From: an uncultured bacterium
GTDB lineage: Bacteria > Oederibacteriota > PGYV01 > CAILUR01
Assembly: GCA_903837445.1 (NCBI GenBank)
Contig: CAILUR010000254.1
Coordinates: 1-8,094 of the forward strand
Length of the DNA stretch: 8,094 bases
Reading direction: 5' to 3'
This document shows, one piece after another, positions 1 through 7,613 of this stretch (its first letter is position 1; each line of letters opens with the position of its first letter). Position numbers and translations under genes: made by a program. The notes beneath the pieces were generated by a model. It was given only the letters and a program-made list of their open reading frames with translations, was not told the origin of the DNA and made no database searches.

Positions 1-1482
1 GTGTGTTATAAAATGTTAACTGTCCAAGCAAAGCAATGGAAAGCTGAAAGAATTGAAAAAATAGAAGCATATTTAAAAACCGAAACCCGCGTTGATTTTA
101 TTGATGACGCGTATATCGAAGCCCTTATTGAAAAACCTTCAGTCCCGGATATGAAATATATCGAAACCCTAATCGAAAAATCAAAAAAAATAATGGGTTT
201 GACTCCAGAAGAAACTGCCTATCTGTTAAACATTGAAGACCCCGCCATATGGGAAAAACTTTTCGAGGCCGCCCGCATCGTAAAAAATGAAGTCTATGGC
301 AACAGGATTGTCTTGTTCGCCCCTATGTATCTTTCCAGCGCTTGTGTCAATAATTGTGTCTATTGCGGTTTCCGGGATTCAAACGAAGGAATGAACAGAA
401 AAGTTTTGACAGAGGCAGAGATAACAGCAGAGGCAAAGGCTATGACAAAGGTCGGACATAAAAGAGTGCTGGCGGTCTTTGGGGAAGATCAGAGCAGTGA
501 TTATAAATATATGGCGAGAGCTATGGAAGTTATTTATGCTTCAAAAAACGGAAAGGACGATATCCGTAGAGTAAATATTAATGGGGCACCGTTATTTGTG
601 GACGAATATAAAGTTTTAAAAGACATAGGAATAGGCACATACCAAATATTTCAGGAAACTTATAACAAAGCTATGTATGCAAAAATGCACGGGAAGGGAC
701 ATATAAAAAGTAATTATAAGTGGCGTTTGTTTGGACAACATAGGGCTATGGAGGCAGGCATAGGGGATGTCGCTATCGGAGCACTCTTTGGACTTTACAA
801 ATGGAAGTTTGAAGTTATTGCTATGTTGTATCATTCTTTAGCTTTGGAAAAAGAGTTTGGAGTTGGCACACATACCATTTCTTTTCCACGGTTGGAGCCA
901 GCTTTAAATACAGATTTTCACAAAACTACTCCTTATGCAGTAAGTCCTGAAGATATGAAAAAAGTAGTCGCTATGATTCGTTTGTCAGTGCCTTATACAG
1001 GCCTGATTTTAACAGCCAGAGAAACTGCCGAGCATAGAAGAGAACTGATACAGCTCGGGGTCTCGCAGACGGATGCAGGCACAAACATTACCATAGGTGG
1101 CTATCAAGATGGCGATAAAATGGAAAAGAAACAATTTGATATAGCGGACAAGCGGTCGCTGGATGAATATATTTCCGAACTTGTAGATATGGGTTATATT
1201 CCGTCTTTTTGCACGGCTGATTATCGCTGTGGCAGGACAGGGTGTTCTTTTATGGATTTTGCTAAAACAGGAAAAATGAAAAAGTTTTGTATTCCAAACG
1301 CGGTGCTGACTTTCAAAGAATATTTGATAGATTATGCCTCGCCTGAAGTTAAAGTAAAAGGGGCAAAACTTCTGGCTGACTATGCCGCCTATGTGAAAAA
1401 AGAATTTCCCGAAGCTATGTCAAAAACGCTTGGGGAATATATGGTCAGAATAGATAAGGGCGAAAGAGATTTGTATTTTTAA
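1..1482 (+). CDS. hydG: [FeFe]-hydrogenase maturase HydG (radical-SAM tyrosine lyase), start uncertain
   Basis: HydG cleaves tyrosine to p-cresol and dehydroglycine and converts the latter into the CO and CN- ligands of the hydrogenase H-cluster, delivered as an Fe(CO)2(CN) synthon. Seen here, numbering from base 1: the radical-SAM motif CVNNCVYC (C115, C119, C122); the GTHTISFPR segment with H291, which aligns with the histidine that binds the extra 'dangler' iron in known HydG; and the C-terminal extension that separates HydG from ThiH, with CTADYRCGRTG followed by C430. The family motif there is CX2CX22C, but here it reads C404-X2-D407-X22-C430, so the middle cysteine is Asp; extra cysteines lie at 410 and 415. 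The length of 493 aa is slightly above the usual ~470. The frame is open to the first base: GTG at 1 is a possible start, ATG at 13 is another, and the true start may lie outside the window. The stop overlaps the next gene by one base (TAATG). Family call very secure; activity less so because of the Asp. Confidence 0.95.
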   Translation: MCYKMLTVQAKQWKAERIEKIEAYLKTETRVDFIDDAYIEALIEKPSVPDMKYIETLIEKSKKIMGLTPEETAYLLNIEDPAIWEKLFEAARIVKNEVYGNRIVLFAPMYLSSACVNNCVYCGFRDSNEGMNRKVLTEAEITAEAKAMTKVGHKRVLAVFGEDQSSDYKYMARAMEVIYASKNGKDDIRRVNINGAPLFVDEYKVLKDIGIGTYQIFQETYNKAMYAKMHGKGHIKSNYKWRLFGQHRAMEAGIGDVAIGALFGLYKWKFEVIAMLYHSLALEKEFGVGTHTISFPRLEPALNTDFHKTTPYAVSPEDMKKVVAMIRLSVPYTGLILTARETAEHRRELIQLGVSQTDAGTNITIGGYQDGDKMEKKQFDIADKRSLDEYISELVDMGYIPSFCTADYRCGRTGCSFMDFAKTGKMKKFCIPNAVLTFKEYLIDYASPEVKVKGAKLLADYAAYVKKEFPEAMSKTLGEYMVRIDKGERDLYF

Positions 1483-1748
1483 TGAAACTTTCAAATGAGA
1501 AGTTGGAAACGATAAGAAAAGATTTTTCTTTAACCAGACTTGTTTTAGCACAGATACAAGGAAAGCGCAGGGAATTTATCGCCAGTGCAGGCGAGGAAGA
1601 TTTTGTTCCCAAAAAAGAACTTAAAATTAACGAGAATATAGTTGTATTATATAGCGCAAAAAAAGCGATTGATGAAAAGGCCTTAAGCGAGAAAATAAAA
1701 TTGCTTTTAGCAATAAAGCCTAAATTAGGAACGGAGGAGTCCTTGTGA
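1482..1748 (+). CDS. Small unknown protein (88 aa) embedded in the hydrogenase maturation operon
   Basis: I do not recognise this protein. It is 88 residues, rich in Lys and Glu, and has no Cys, His or Trp, so it is unlikely to bind a metal cluster by itself. The N-terminal half looks helical and charged (KLETIRKDFSLTRLVLAQIQ), followed by a short stretch with beta character (NIVVLYSAKK) and a second charged helix. There is no signal peptide and no membrane segment, so a soluble cytoplasmic protein is expected. The ATG overlaps the hydG stop by one base, and its own stop overlaps the GTG start of hydF, so it is almost certainly translated with them. It does not resemble the small ACT-domain TM1266-type protein often found near hydrogenase maturases. 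By position, an accessory factor for HydG or HydF is plausible, but that is inference. The gene call rests on exact packing between two real genes. Confidence 0.8.
   Translation: MKLSNEKLETIRKDFSLTRLVLAQIQGKRREFIASAGEEDFVPKKELKINENIVVLYSAKKAIDEKALSEKIKLLLAIKPKLGTEESL
1733..1739 (+). promoter_or_regulatory. Strong ribosome binding site of hydF
   Basis: GGAGGAG lies five bases before the GTG at 1745, inside the end of the 88-codon gene. It is the strongest Shine-Dalgarno match in the window and decides the non-ATG start of hydF. Confidence 0.8.
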
Positions 1749-2965
1749 TAGACACCCCTTTGGGAAATAGACTTCAGATTGGTATTTTTGGAAAACGAAA
1801 TGTAGGAAAATCCTCTTTTATAAACGCACTTACAAAACAGAATATTTCTATAGTCTCCGAAGTGGCAGGGACTACTACAGACCCAGTAGGTAAAGCTATG
1901 GAGATAAGTGGTCTTGGACCTGTGTATATTTATGATACCGCAGGACTGGATGATGCTGGAGAACTTGGCGCCAAGCGTGTAGAAAAAACAAAAGCAATTA
2001 TAAAAAAAGTAAACTTAGCAGTAGTGGTCACCACCTATGACGGCTTCAACAAAATAGATGAAGAGATAATAAAAGAAATGCTGAACATAAGAATTCCAGT
2101 AATTGTGCTTTTTAACAAAATAGATGCGCATCCTGAAAAACTTGAAATAACCGATAAAATAAAAAACTTTGCAGGCGTTAAATATATGGCAATCTCCAGC
2201 ATTACTGGATTCAACATTGATGCTGCCAGAAAAATAATTGTAGAGACAGGCGCAGGAGTTTCCATTGAAAAGGAAACTTTGATAGGAGATCTTATAAAGC
2301 CAGGAGACCTTGTGGTGCTTGTGGTGCCAATAGATACAGGTGCCCCGAAAGGCCGTTTGATACTGCCACAGGTACAGGTATTAAGAGACACTCTTGACAA
2401 CGGTGCCGTTGCGGTAACGGTGCGAGAAAGCGAACTAAAAGTCGCACTGAAAAATATGCAAACCCCAGCTTTGGTTATTTGTGATTCGCAGGTGGTCTTA
2501 GAGACCGCGAACGGACTTCCTGATAATGTAAACTTCACGACTTTTTCAATTGTGTTTTCCAGACAAAAAGGCGATCTTGCCGAATATGTAAAAGGTGCGG
2601 CGGCTATAGACACGCTCCAAAATGGGGACAAGGTACTGATTTTAGAGGCGTGCACACATCACGCTATGACTGATGATATAGGCAGGATAAAATTGCCCCG
2701 CTGGATAAAAAAATATACTGGGAAAGATATTATTTTTGAAATAAATGCTGGTCCCTATGTCAGCAAAAAGTTTAGTGACTATAAATTAATAATTGTTTGT
2801 GGGGGGTGTATGATAAACCGTATGGAAATGCTGGCACGCACAAACGATGCAAAGGCGTTGCACATTCCCATAACTAATTACGGGGTGGCAATTTCACATG
2901 TGCAGGGAGTTTTGAAAAGAGCCCTGTCACCATTTCCAAGAGAAAGGGCTTTGTTGGATAAATGA
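1745..2965 (+). CDS. hydF: [FeFe]-hydrogenase H-cluster maturation GTPase HydF
   Basis: HydF is the GTPase and iron-sulfur scaffold that receives the diiron subcluster precursor made by HydE and HydG and transfers it to apo-hydrogenase. The N-terminal G domain shows the P-loop GKRNVGKSS (residues 16-24), the Thr-rich switch GTTTDP (42-47), DTAG (64-67) and NKID (124-127). A middle dimerisation domain follows. The C-terminal cluster domain shows EACTHH (C303, H305), DDIGR, and VCGGCMINR (C352, C355). The family signature is CxHx(44-53)HCxxC; here the second histidine is Val351, while all three cysteines remain. The length of 406 aa is normal for HydF. GTG at 1745 is chosen because of the GGAGGAG five bases upstream and because residues then run straight into the G domain. 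The start overlaps the previous stop by 4 bases, and its stop overlaps the hydE start (ATGA). Confidence 0.96.
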   Translation: MIDTPLGNRLQIGIFGKRNVGKSSFINALTKQNISIVSEVAGTTTDPVGKAMEISGLGPVYIYDTAGLDDAGELGAKRVEKTKAIIKKVNLAVVVTTYDGFNKIDEEIIKEMLNIRIPVIVLFNKIDAHPEKLEITDKIKNFAGVKYMAISSITGFNIDAARKIIVETGAGVSIEKETLIGDLIKPGDLVVLVVPIDTGAPKGRLILPQVQVLRDTLDNGAVAVTVRESELKVALKNMQTPALVICDSQVVLETANGLPDNVNFTTFSIVFSRQKGDLAEYVKGAAAIDTLQNGDKVLILEACTHHAMTDDIGRIKLPRWIKKYTGKDIIFEINAGPYVSKKFSDYKLIIVCGGCMINRMEMLARTNDAKALHIPITNYGVAISHVQGVLKRALSPFPRERALLDK

Positions 2966-3999
2966 AAACCATAAATGAGCTCCTCGAAAACTTTAAAAAA
3001 GATATTTTTGAAACTGCAGATGTGGTGGCGGCACTGAGTTTGTCAGAAAAAGACGCTATCCCTTTATTTCACTATGCAGAAGAAGTGTGTGAACAAACTT
3101 ATGGGAAAGGCGTATTTGTAAGAGGCATAATTGAAATTTCAAATATATGCAGAAAAAACTGTAATTATTGCGGCATAAGAAAAGACAATGCCAATATAAA
3201 GCGCTACCGAATCCCTTTTGAAGAAGTATTAGAAACTGTTGGCTTAATAAAAAACGATGGGGTACACACCATTGTAATGCAGTCAGGCGAAGATTTGAAA
3301 TGTGACGAATACCTTCCCGAATTGATAAAAATAATACGCACACAACACGATGTGGCTGTGACTTTGTCCACTGGCGAAAGGCCGCTAGAAGTGTATAAAC
3401 AATATAAAGATGCAGGAGTGGACAGATTTTTGCTTCGCATAGAGACCACAGACGAAACCCTTTTTAAACAAATACATCCAGATGATAATCTACAATACAG
3501 GAAAGAATGTTTATATCTTTTAAAAGAACTTGGGTTTGAAGTCGGGACAGGCATTATGGTAGGGCTTCCAGGACAGACCCTTGACTCCATAGTGGAAGAC
3601 CTTTATTTTTTCCGCCAACTGCAACCAGATATGGTGGGGATAGGCCCTTTTTTACCACAAAAAGATACTCCTTTTAAAGACAAAAAGAACGAAAGTTTAT
3701 TTTTAACTTTAAAAGTACTTGCCCTCATAAGAATAATGCTAAAAGATGTGAACCTACCAGCAACCACTGCTATGGGCACTATGGACCCGATAGGCAGACA
3801 AAAAGCTTTAAAGGTCGGTGCCAATGTAATAATGCCGAACTACACTCCACTCCAATACCGTGAGCACTATAAACTTTATGACAAAAAAATATGTGCTTCC
3901 GAGACCTGCACTATGGTGTGCACCTCCTCTATCGTAGCGGCTGCTGGAAAATATGTAGTAGAAGGCAAGGGCTTTAGAAAACGATTTTCTACCACATAA
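2962..3999 (+). CDS. hydE: [FeFe]-hydrogenase maturase HydE (radical-SAM)
   Basis: HydE is a radical-SAM enzyme of the BioB/PylB-like group that acts on the iron-cyanide-carbonyl-cysteine synthon from HydG on the way to the dithiomethylamine-bridged diiron cluster. Seen here: the radical-SAM motif CRKNCNYC (C63, C67, C70), the MQSGED segment (106-111), STGER (136-140), the GTGIMVGLPGQT strand-loop (195-206) and IGPFLPQKDTPF (227-238), all typical of HydE. The length of 345 aa matches the family (~350). The C-terminal tail has C311, C316 and C320, spaced CX4CX3C rather than the CX7CX2C of the optional second cluster of some HydE proteins; that second cluster is known to be dispensable. The ATG overlaps the hydF stop by four bases (ATGA). 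No good Shine-Dalgarno is present, so translation is probably coupled to hydF. It is the last gene of the maturase block. Confidence 0.95.
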   Translation: MKTINELLENFKKDIFETADVVAALSLSEKDAIPLFHYAEEVCEQTYGKGVFVRGIIEISNICRKNCNYCGIRKDNANIKRYRIPFEEVLETVGLIKNDGVHTIVMQSGEDLKCDEYLPELIKIIRTQHDVAVTLSTGERPLEVYKQYKDAGVDRFLLRIETTDETLFKQIHPDDNLQYRKECLYLLKELGFEVGTGIMVGLPGQTLDSIVEDLYFFRQLQPDMVGIGPFLPQKDTPFKDKKNESLFLTLKVLALIRIMLKDVNLPATTAMGTMDPIGRQKALKVGANVIMPNYTPLQYREHYKLYDKKICASETCTMVCTSSIVAAAGKYVVEGKGFRKRFSTT

Positions 4000-4020
4000 A
4001 ATTCGATATTTTTAGAATTT
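3999..4020 (+). terminator. Weak inverted repeat just after hydE
   Basis: AAATTC and GAATTT form a 6-bp AT-rich stem with a 10-base loop, starting on the last base of the hydE stop. The right arm ends in T but there is no GC-rich stem or long U tract. It could be a weak transcription end or RNA 3' stabiliser; it may equally be chance in AT-rich DNA. Confidence 0.25.
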
Positions 4021-4042
4021 ATCTCCTGTAAGTCCTTTCACT

Positions 4043-4080
4043 TTGTTTTTCTTTTAAAAGCAAATAATATATGATAATAT
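4043..4080 (+). promoter_or_regulatory. Possible promoter for the MetH activation protein and metH
   Basis: This AT-rich stretch lies in the only real gap between the two gene blocks. It holds a TTGTTT (4043-4048) and, 16 bases on, a TAATAT (4065-4070). A second TAATAT at 4075-4080 is preceded by TG, like an extended -10. The matches are modest (3/6 and 4/6), so this is a candidate only; read-through from hydE is the alternative. Confidence 0.3.
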
Positions 4081-4104
4081 TGTTTAGTTTACTCAATATA
4101 TTAC

Positions 4105-4110
4105 AGGCGG
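4105..4110 (+). promoter_or_regulatory. Ribosome binding site that sets the start of the activation-protein gene
   Basis: AGGCGG lies five bases before the ATG at 4116. The upstream in-frame ATG at 4071 has no such site and would add 15 mostly hydrophobic residues encoded in promoter-like AT-rich DNA, so 4116 is preferred. Confidence 0.65.
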
Positions 4111-4115
4111 TTAAA

Positions 4116-4730
4116 ATGAATCCAGTTAAGTACTTTGAAAATATGCCGGTGTCTGTCCCAGAACAGTTAATTTTAATGCGTATGGGCTATAAAAAAGGGA
4201 AGACAGAAATTGATGCCGAACAAAACATTAAAATAAAAGCTGGGATACAAAAGGGAAGTTCACTTTGTGTCCTAAAAACAGCCTATTTAATCCTTAAAAT
4301 AATAAGTAATGATGGAAATAAAATAGTTTTAGAAAATGAACTTAAACTGGAAAGTGTTCAACTCGCAAAACTTTTGGGGACAGCCACAGAAGCAGTGCTT
4401 ATGGCGGCTACGACTGGGGCAGAAGTAGTCAGAGTTAGGGATGAAGAAATACAATCCGGAGATGCTGTCCTGGGCGTTATTATTGATGCGACCGCCTCGG
4501 AAACGGCAGATGCGGGACTTGATGCTGTGCAGGATTTGATAAGTAAAACTTTGATACGCACGGGTAAAAAACTCACAAGGCGCTATAGCCCAGGCTATGG
4601 GGACTTGAACTTATCAGAACAAAAAAAGATACACGAGACCCTTGCTTTGACAAAAATAGGTATAGACATTAACAATAGATATATTTTGAGTCCGGAAAAA
4701 TCAGTACTGGCAATTGCTGGAGTAGAATGA
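4116..4730 (+). CDS. Stand-alone methionine synthase activation-domain protein (TM0269-like)
   Basis: In large MetH enzymes a C-terminal activation domain binds SAM and a reductant so that accidentally oxidised cob(II)alamin can be re-methylated. Here that domain is a separate 204-aa protein directly upstream of a MetH that lacks it. The evidence is RRYSPGYGDLNLSEQ (residues 155-169), the hallmark of stand-alone activation-domain proteins and comparable to the RxxPGY SAM-binding motif of E. coli MetH. It is followed by the C-terminal LSPEKSVLAIAGV (191-203), which matches the 'P-x-K-S-V-x-A-I-x-G' ending of the family. The N-terminal part has no recognisable motif. There is no signal peptide and no membrane segment. 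The longer reading from 4071 adds only a non-conserved leader. The gene ends 46 bases before metH, with its own ribosome site for each gene. The physical partner is presumably the next protein. Confidence 0.88.
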   Translation: MNPVKYFENMPVSVPEQLILMRMGYKKGKTEIDAEQNIKIKAGIQKGSSLCVLKTAYLILKIISNDGNKIVLENELKLESVQLAKLLGTATEAVLMAATTGAEVVRVRDEEIQSGDAVLGVIIDATASETADAGLDAVQDLISKTLIRTGKKLTRRYSPGYGDLNLSEQKKIHETLALTKIGIDINNRYILSPEKSVLAIAGVE

Positions 4731-4766
4731 GTAATTTTAATAAGAGACTTAAAACTTTGTACCCAA

Positions 4767-4772
4767 AGAGGG
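4767..4772 (+). promoter_or_regulatory. Ribosome binding site of metH
   Basis: AGAGGG sits four bases before the ATG at 4777 in the 46-base gap. No terminator or promoter is evident in that gap, so metH is probably co-transcribed with the activation-protein gene. Confidence 0.6.
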
Positions 4773-4776
4773 ATTC

Positions 4777-7194
4777 ATGACAAAACCGGCCTTTCTGAAA
4801 ATGCTAAAGAATAAAGTGATGCTTCTTGATGGCTCGACCGGAGCGATGCTTCAAAAAAGAGGTATGCCACAAGGCGTCTGTCCGGAACTGTGGGCAAGTG
4901 AAAATCCCAAAATATTAACCCAACTCCAAAAAGAATATGTGCAGGCAGGGGCTAATATTATTTTTACTTTTACCTTTGGAGCCAATCCATTAAAACTTGA
5001 AGAGTTTGGTCTCAAACAAAATACATTTGAATTAAATAAAAAACTTGCGAAATTGTCAAAAAAAGTGGCAGGTAAAAAGGTACTTGTGGCAGGGGACATA
5101 AGTTCTACCGGCAGGTTTCCTAAACCCTTTGGAGATTTACTCTTTAATGATTGTGTGAATGCCTATAAAGAACAGGTAAAAGGACTTGTGGCAGGCGGAG
5201 TGGATTTGATAGTGATAGAAACTATGATAGACATTCAAGAAGCTCGTGCCGCATTGCTTGCGGTAAAAGAAACCTGTGGCCTTCCAGTTATCGTCAGTAT
5301 GACTTTTGACAAGGACAAAAGAACTGTCACAGGAACAGATCCCATAACAGCTTTGATAACGCTACAGGCAATGGGCGCGGATAGTGTGGGATGCAACTGC
5401 TCTACTGGACCTAAAGAAATGCTGGATATCATTAAACTTATGAAACCTTATGCTAAAGTACCACTTATGGCAAAGCCAAATGCTGGTTTACCAAAGCTGG
5501 TACAGGGCAAAACTATTTTTGAAATGGAAGTAGAAGAGTTTGCGGCATATACAAAAGCTTTTGTCAAAGCAGGAGTAAATCTTTTTGGCGGTTGTTGTGG
5601 CACCACGCCTGAGTTCATAACGCAAGTAGCAAAGAACCTTAAAGGCACGACGGCAAAACAAATAAAACCAGTGCGTTTTAGCGCTGTGACTTCTTCGAGA
5701 AAAACCGTGTTTATTGGAAATGGCGAACCGGTTTGCATTATAGGAGAAAGAATAAATCCGACAGGGAAGAAACTACTGCAAGAAGAGTTAAAGGCAGGTA
5801 CCTTTTCAGAAGTCAGGCGTTTTGCAGCTGAACAATATGAAAAAGGCGCCGCCTTACTGGATGTAAATGTAGGCATGCCAGGAGTTATAGAAAAAGATAA
5901 AATGGTAGAGGTGATAGAATTATTAAGCAATATAAGTGAAGCTCCTTTATGCGTGGACTCTTCTTCTCCTGAGGTGATTGAAACAGCGCTAAGAATATAT
6001 CCAGGACGAGCATTGCTAAACTCAATTTCTGGAGAACACCTTAAATTAAAAAAATTATTACCTGTCGCTGCAAAATACGGTGCTATGTTTATTTTGTTAC
6101 CTTTAGATGATAAAGGAATACCAGCAAAGGCAGTTCAAAGATATAAAATAGTGGAAAAAGTAATCAAAGCCGCAAAAACATATGGTTATACAACGCAGGA
6201 TATCGCAGTGGATGGTCTGGTTATGACTGTTTCGGCAGACCAAAAAGCGGCAAACGAAACTTTAATACTGATTGAAAAAGTCTCAAAAGGACTTGGGGCG
6301 CAGACAGTCTGTGGTTTGTCAAATGTCTCATTTGGACTACCTGAAAGAGGATTGATAAACGCGGCTTTCTTGGCAATGGCTATAAAAAGAGGCCTGACAA
6401 TGGCGATAGCCAATCCAGCTGCGGATTTAATAACGACCACTAAAGCCGCTTTTGAGGTTTTATCTGGAAAAGATAAGAACAGTGCGGCGTATATTAAAAA
6501 GTTTTCAAATGTAGGTGCTAAAGTTGTCACCCCAAATCCGAAAATTGGAACTCTTTCTATCTCAGATAAAATATTTTCCACCATTATTAAAGGCGACAGG
6601 GATAATATAAATCGTTATGTAGAAGAAGCACTGGCAGGAAAGACACCCGCGTCACAGATTGTGGATGAAATGCTTATCCCGGCAATATCAAAAGTCGGAG
6701 ACCTTTACGAACAAAAAAAATATTTTTTACCTCAATTGATACAAAGTGCCGAAACTATGAAGCTGGCTTTTGCGAAAGTGGAGCCATTTTTAAAGAAGCA
6801 GAAGGGGAAAGCGGCAACTGAAAAGAAAGCCATTGTCCTTGCCACCGTAAAAGGTGATATTCACGATATTGGGAAAAACATAGTGGCACTTATGCTGAGA
6901 AATTACGGGTTTAAAGTTTATGATTTGGGAAAAGATGTACACGAAGAAGCAATAATTAAAAAAGCCAAAGAAACCGGAGCCGAAATCGTGGGCCTGTCAG
7001 CTCTAATGACCACGACTATGATAGAAATGGAAAAAGTCATTAAGCTTGCCAAGAAAGAAGGCCTAAAATGTAAATTTATGATAGGCGGGGCAGTGGTAAA
7101 TCAGGGCTATGCAGATGAAATTGGTGCTGATGCTTACTCAAAAGATGCCTACGAGGCCGTAAAAATCGTAAAGAAGCTATCGGATAAACACTGA
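4777..7194 (+). CDS. metH: B12-dependent methionine synthase MetH, short form without activation domain
   Basis: This cytoplasmic enzyme transfers the methyl group of 5-methyl-tetrahydrofolate, via cobalamin, to homocysteine to make methionine. Domains, 805 aa: homocysteine-binding barrel (about 10-290), starting at LLDGSTGAMLQKRG, with the zinc cysteines at C208 (GCNCSTGP) and C273-C274 (FGGCCGTTPE); pterin-binding barrel (about 315-570) with IIGERINPTG and DVNVGMPG, and NISEAPLCVDSS on the next strand; cobalamin cap (about 600-680) with PASQIVDEMLIPAISKVG and the FLPQLIQSAETMK helix; and B12 Rossmann domain (about 685-805) with DIHDIG, H696 being the lower axial cobalt ligand, then GLSALMTTTM and GGAVV. 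The protein ends there; E. coli-type MetH continues for about another 330 residues with the activation domain, here supplied by the preceding gene. All key ligands are present, so it should be active. It ends in tandem in-frame stops, TGA TAA. Confidence 0.96.
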   Translation: MTKPAFLKMLKNKVMLLDGSTGAMLQKRGMPQGVCPELWASENPKILTQLQKEYVQAGANIIFTFTFGANPLKLEEFGLKQNTFELNKKLAKLSKKVAGKKVLVAGDISSTGRFPKPFGDLLFNDCVNAYKEQVKGLVAGGVDLIVIETMIDIQEARAALLAVKETCGLPVIVSMTFDKDKRTVTGTDPITALITLQAMGADSVGCNCSTGPKEMLDIIKLMKPYAKVPLMAKPNAGLPKLVQGKTIFEMEVEEFAAYTKAFVKAGVNLFGGCCGTTPEFITQVAKNLKGTTAKQIKPVRFSAVTSSRKTVFIGNGEPVCIIGERINPTGKKLLQEELKAGTFSEVRRFAAEQYEKGAALLDVNVGMPGVIEKDKMVEVIELLSNISEAPLCVDSSSPEVIETALRIYPGRALLNSISGEHLKLKKLLPVAAKYGAMFILLPLDDKGIPAKAVQRYKIVEKVIKAAKTYGYTTQDIAVDGLVMTVSADQKAANETLILIEKVSKGLGAQTVCGLSNVSFGLPERGLINAAFLAMAIKRGLTMAIANPAADLITTTKAAFEVLSGKDKNSAAYIKKFSNVGAKVVTPNPKIGTLSISDKIFSTIIKGDRDNINRYVEEALAGKTPASQIVDEMLIPAISKVGDLYEQKKYFLPQLIQSAETMKLAFAKVEPFLKKQKGKAATEKKAIVLATVKGDIHDIGKNIVALMLRNYGFKVYDLGKDVHEEAIIKKAKETGAEIVGLSALMTTTMIEMEKVIKLAKKEGLKCKFMIGGAVVNQGYADEIGADAYSKDAYEAVKIVKKLSDKH

Positions 7195-7211
7195 TAAACG
7201 GCTCCGTTTAT
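7194..7211 (+). terminator. Inverted repeat on the metH stop codon, possible transcript end
   Basis: ATAAACGG and CCGTTTAT are perfect 8-bp complements, starting at the last base of the metH TGA (realistically 7 pairs with a GCTC loop). No U-rich tract follows, so it is not a classical intrinsic terminator. It may mark the 3' end of the metH transcript by another mechanism or by processing. Confidence 0.4.
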
Positions 7212-7360
7212 GATCGACTGATACCTAGGGATTGTGCCTGCCATAGGGGTAAATTTGTCTTGGAATGTACCTTTTAGGGATAGTAATCTCACAATGGGGG
7301 ACAAGTCCAAGGAACAAGGCAAAGACAATTTAAAATAGACACTTTGTGGAGAACTTCTTC

Positions 7361-7382
7361 TTTTAAGGAATATCCTTTAAAA
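7361..7382. repeat. Imperfect AT-rich hairpin
   Basis: TTTTAAGGA and TCCTTTAAAA pair as nine base pairs with a single bulged T around an ATA loop. No flanking gene explains it, and it could be chance in AT-rich DNA. Confidence 0.35.
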
Positions 7383-7613
7383 TAGTAAATTTGCCAAAAT
7401 AGATAAATACAGACATCTAAACACAACCCAAATATCAACTTCAACCAAAACATTAACAAAACTATTATTCCTATTTGATAAAAGTTAAATATCACACATT
7501 TAACAGGATAACCAGCGAACATAGTTACTCACAATTTATTAACATCCTAGTTAACATAAGATACATTATACGAAGTTGTTTAATGGGTTTTGAGGGGGCT
7601 TATAAAGGACTTG

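Noticed and set aside
2035..2655. Long open frame (206 codons) on the minus strand opposite hydF
   Set aside because: It lies wholly inside hydF, is Ser/Thr-rich in the way expected of an antisense shadow, has no family motif, and hydF itself is certain.
4000..4115. SAM or cobalamin riboswitch ahead of the methionine synthase genes
   Set aside because: The gap is short and AT-rich, with no recognisable B12-box or S-box core and no strong helices.
4071..4115. Upstream in-frame ATG as the start of the activation protein
   Set aside because: No ribosome site, located in promoter-like AT-rich DNA, and it would add a hydrophobic leader absent from the family; ATG at 4116 has AGGCGG at the right distance.
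5448..5930. 160-codon minus-strand open frame opposite metH
   Set aside because: Shadow of metH; no motif and composition typical of an antisense frame. Same judgement for the other minus-strand frames inside hydG, hydE and metH.
7289..7522. 77-codon minus-strand frame encoding a hydrophobic peptide
   Set aside because: The hydrophobicity follows from A-rich plus-strand DNA; the ribosome site is weak and nothing recognisable is encoded.
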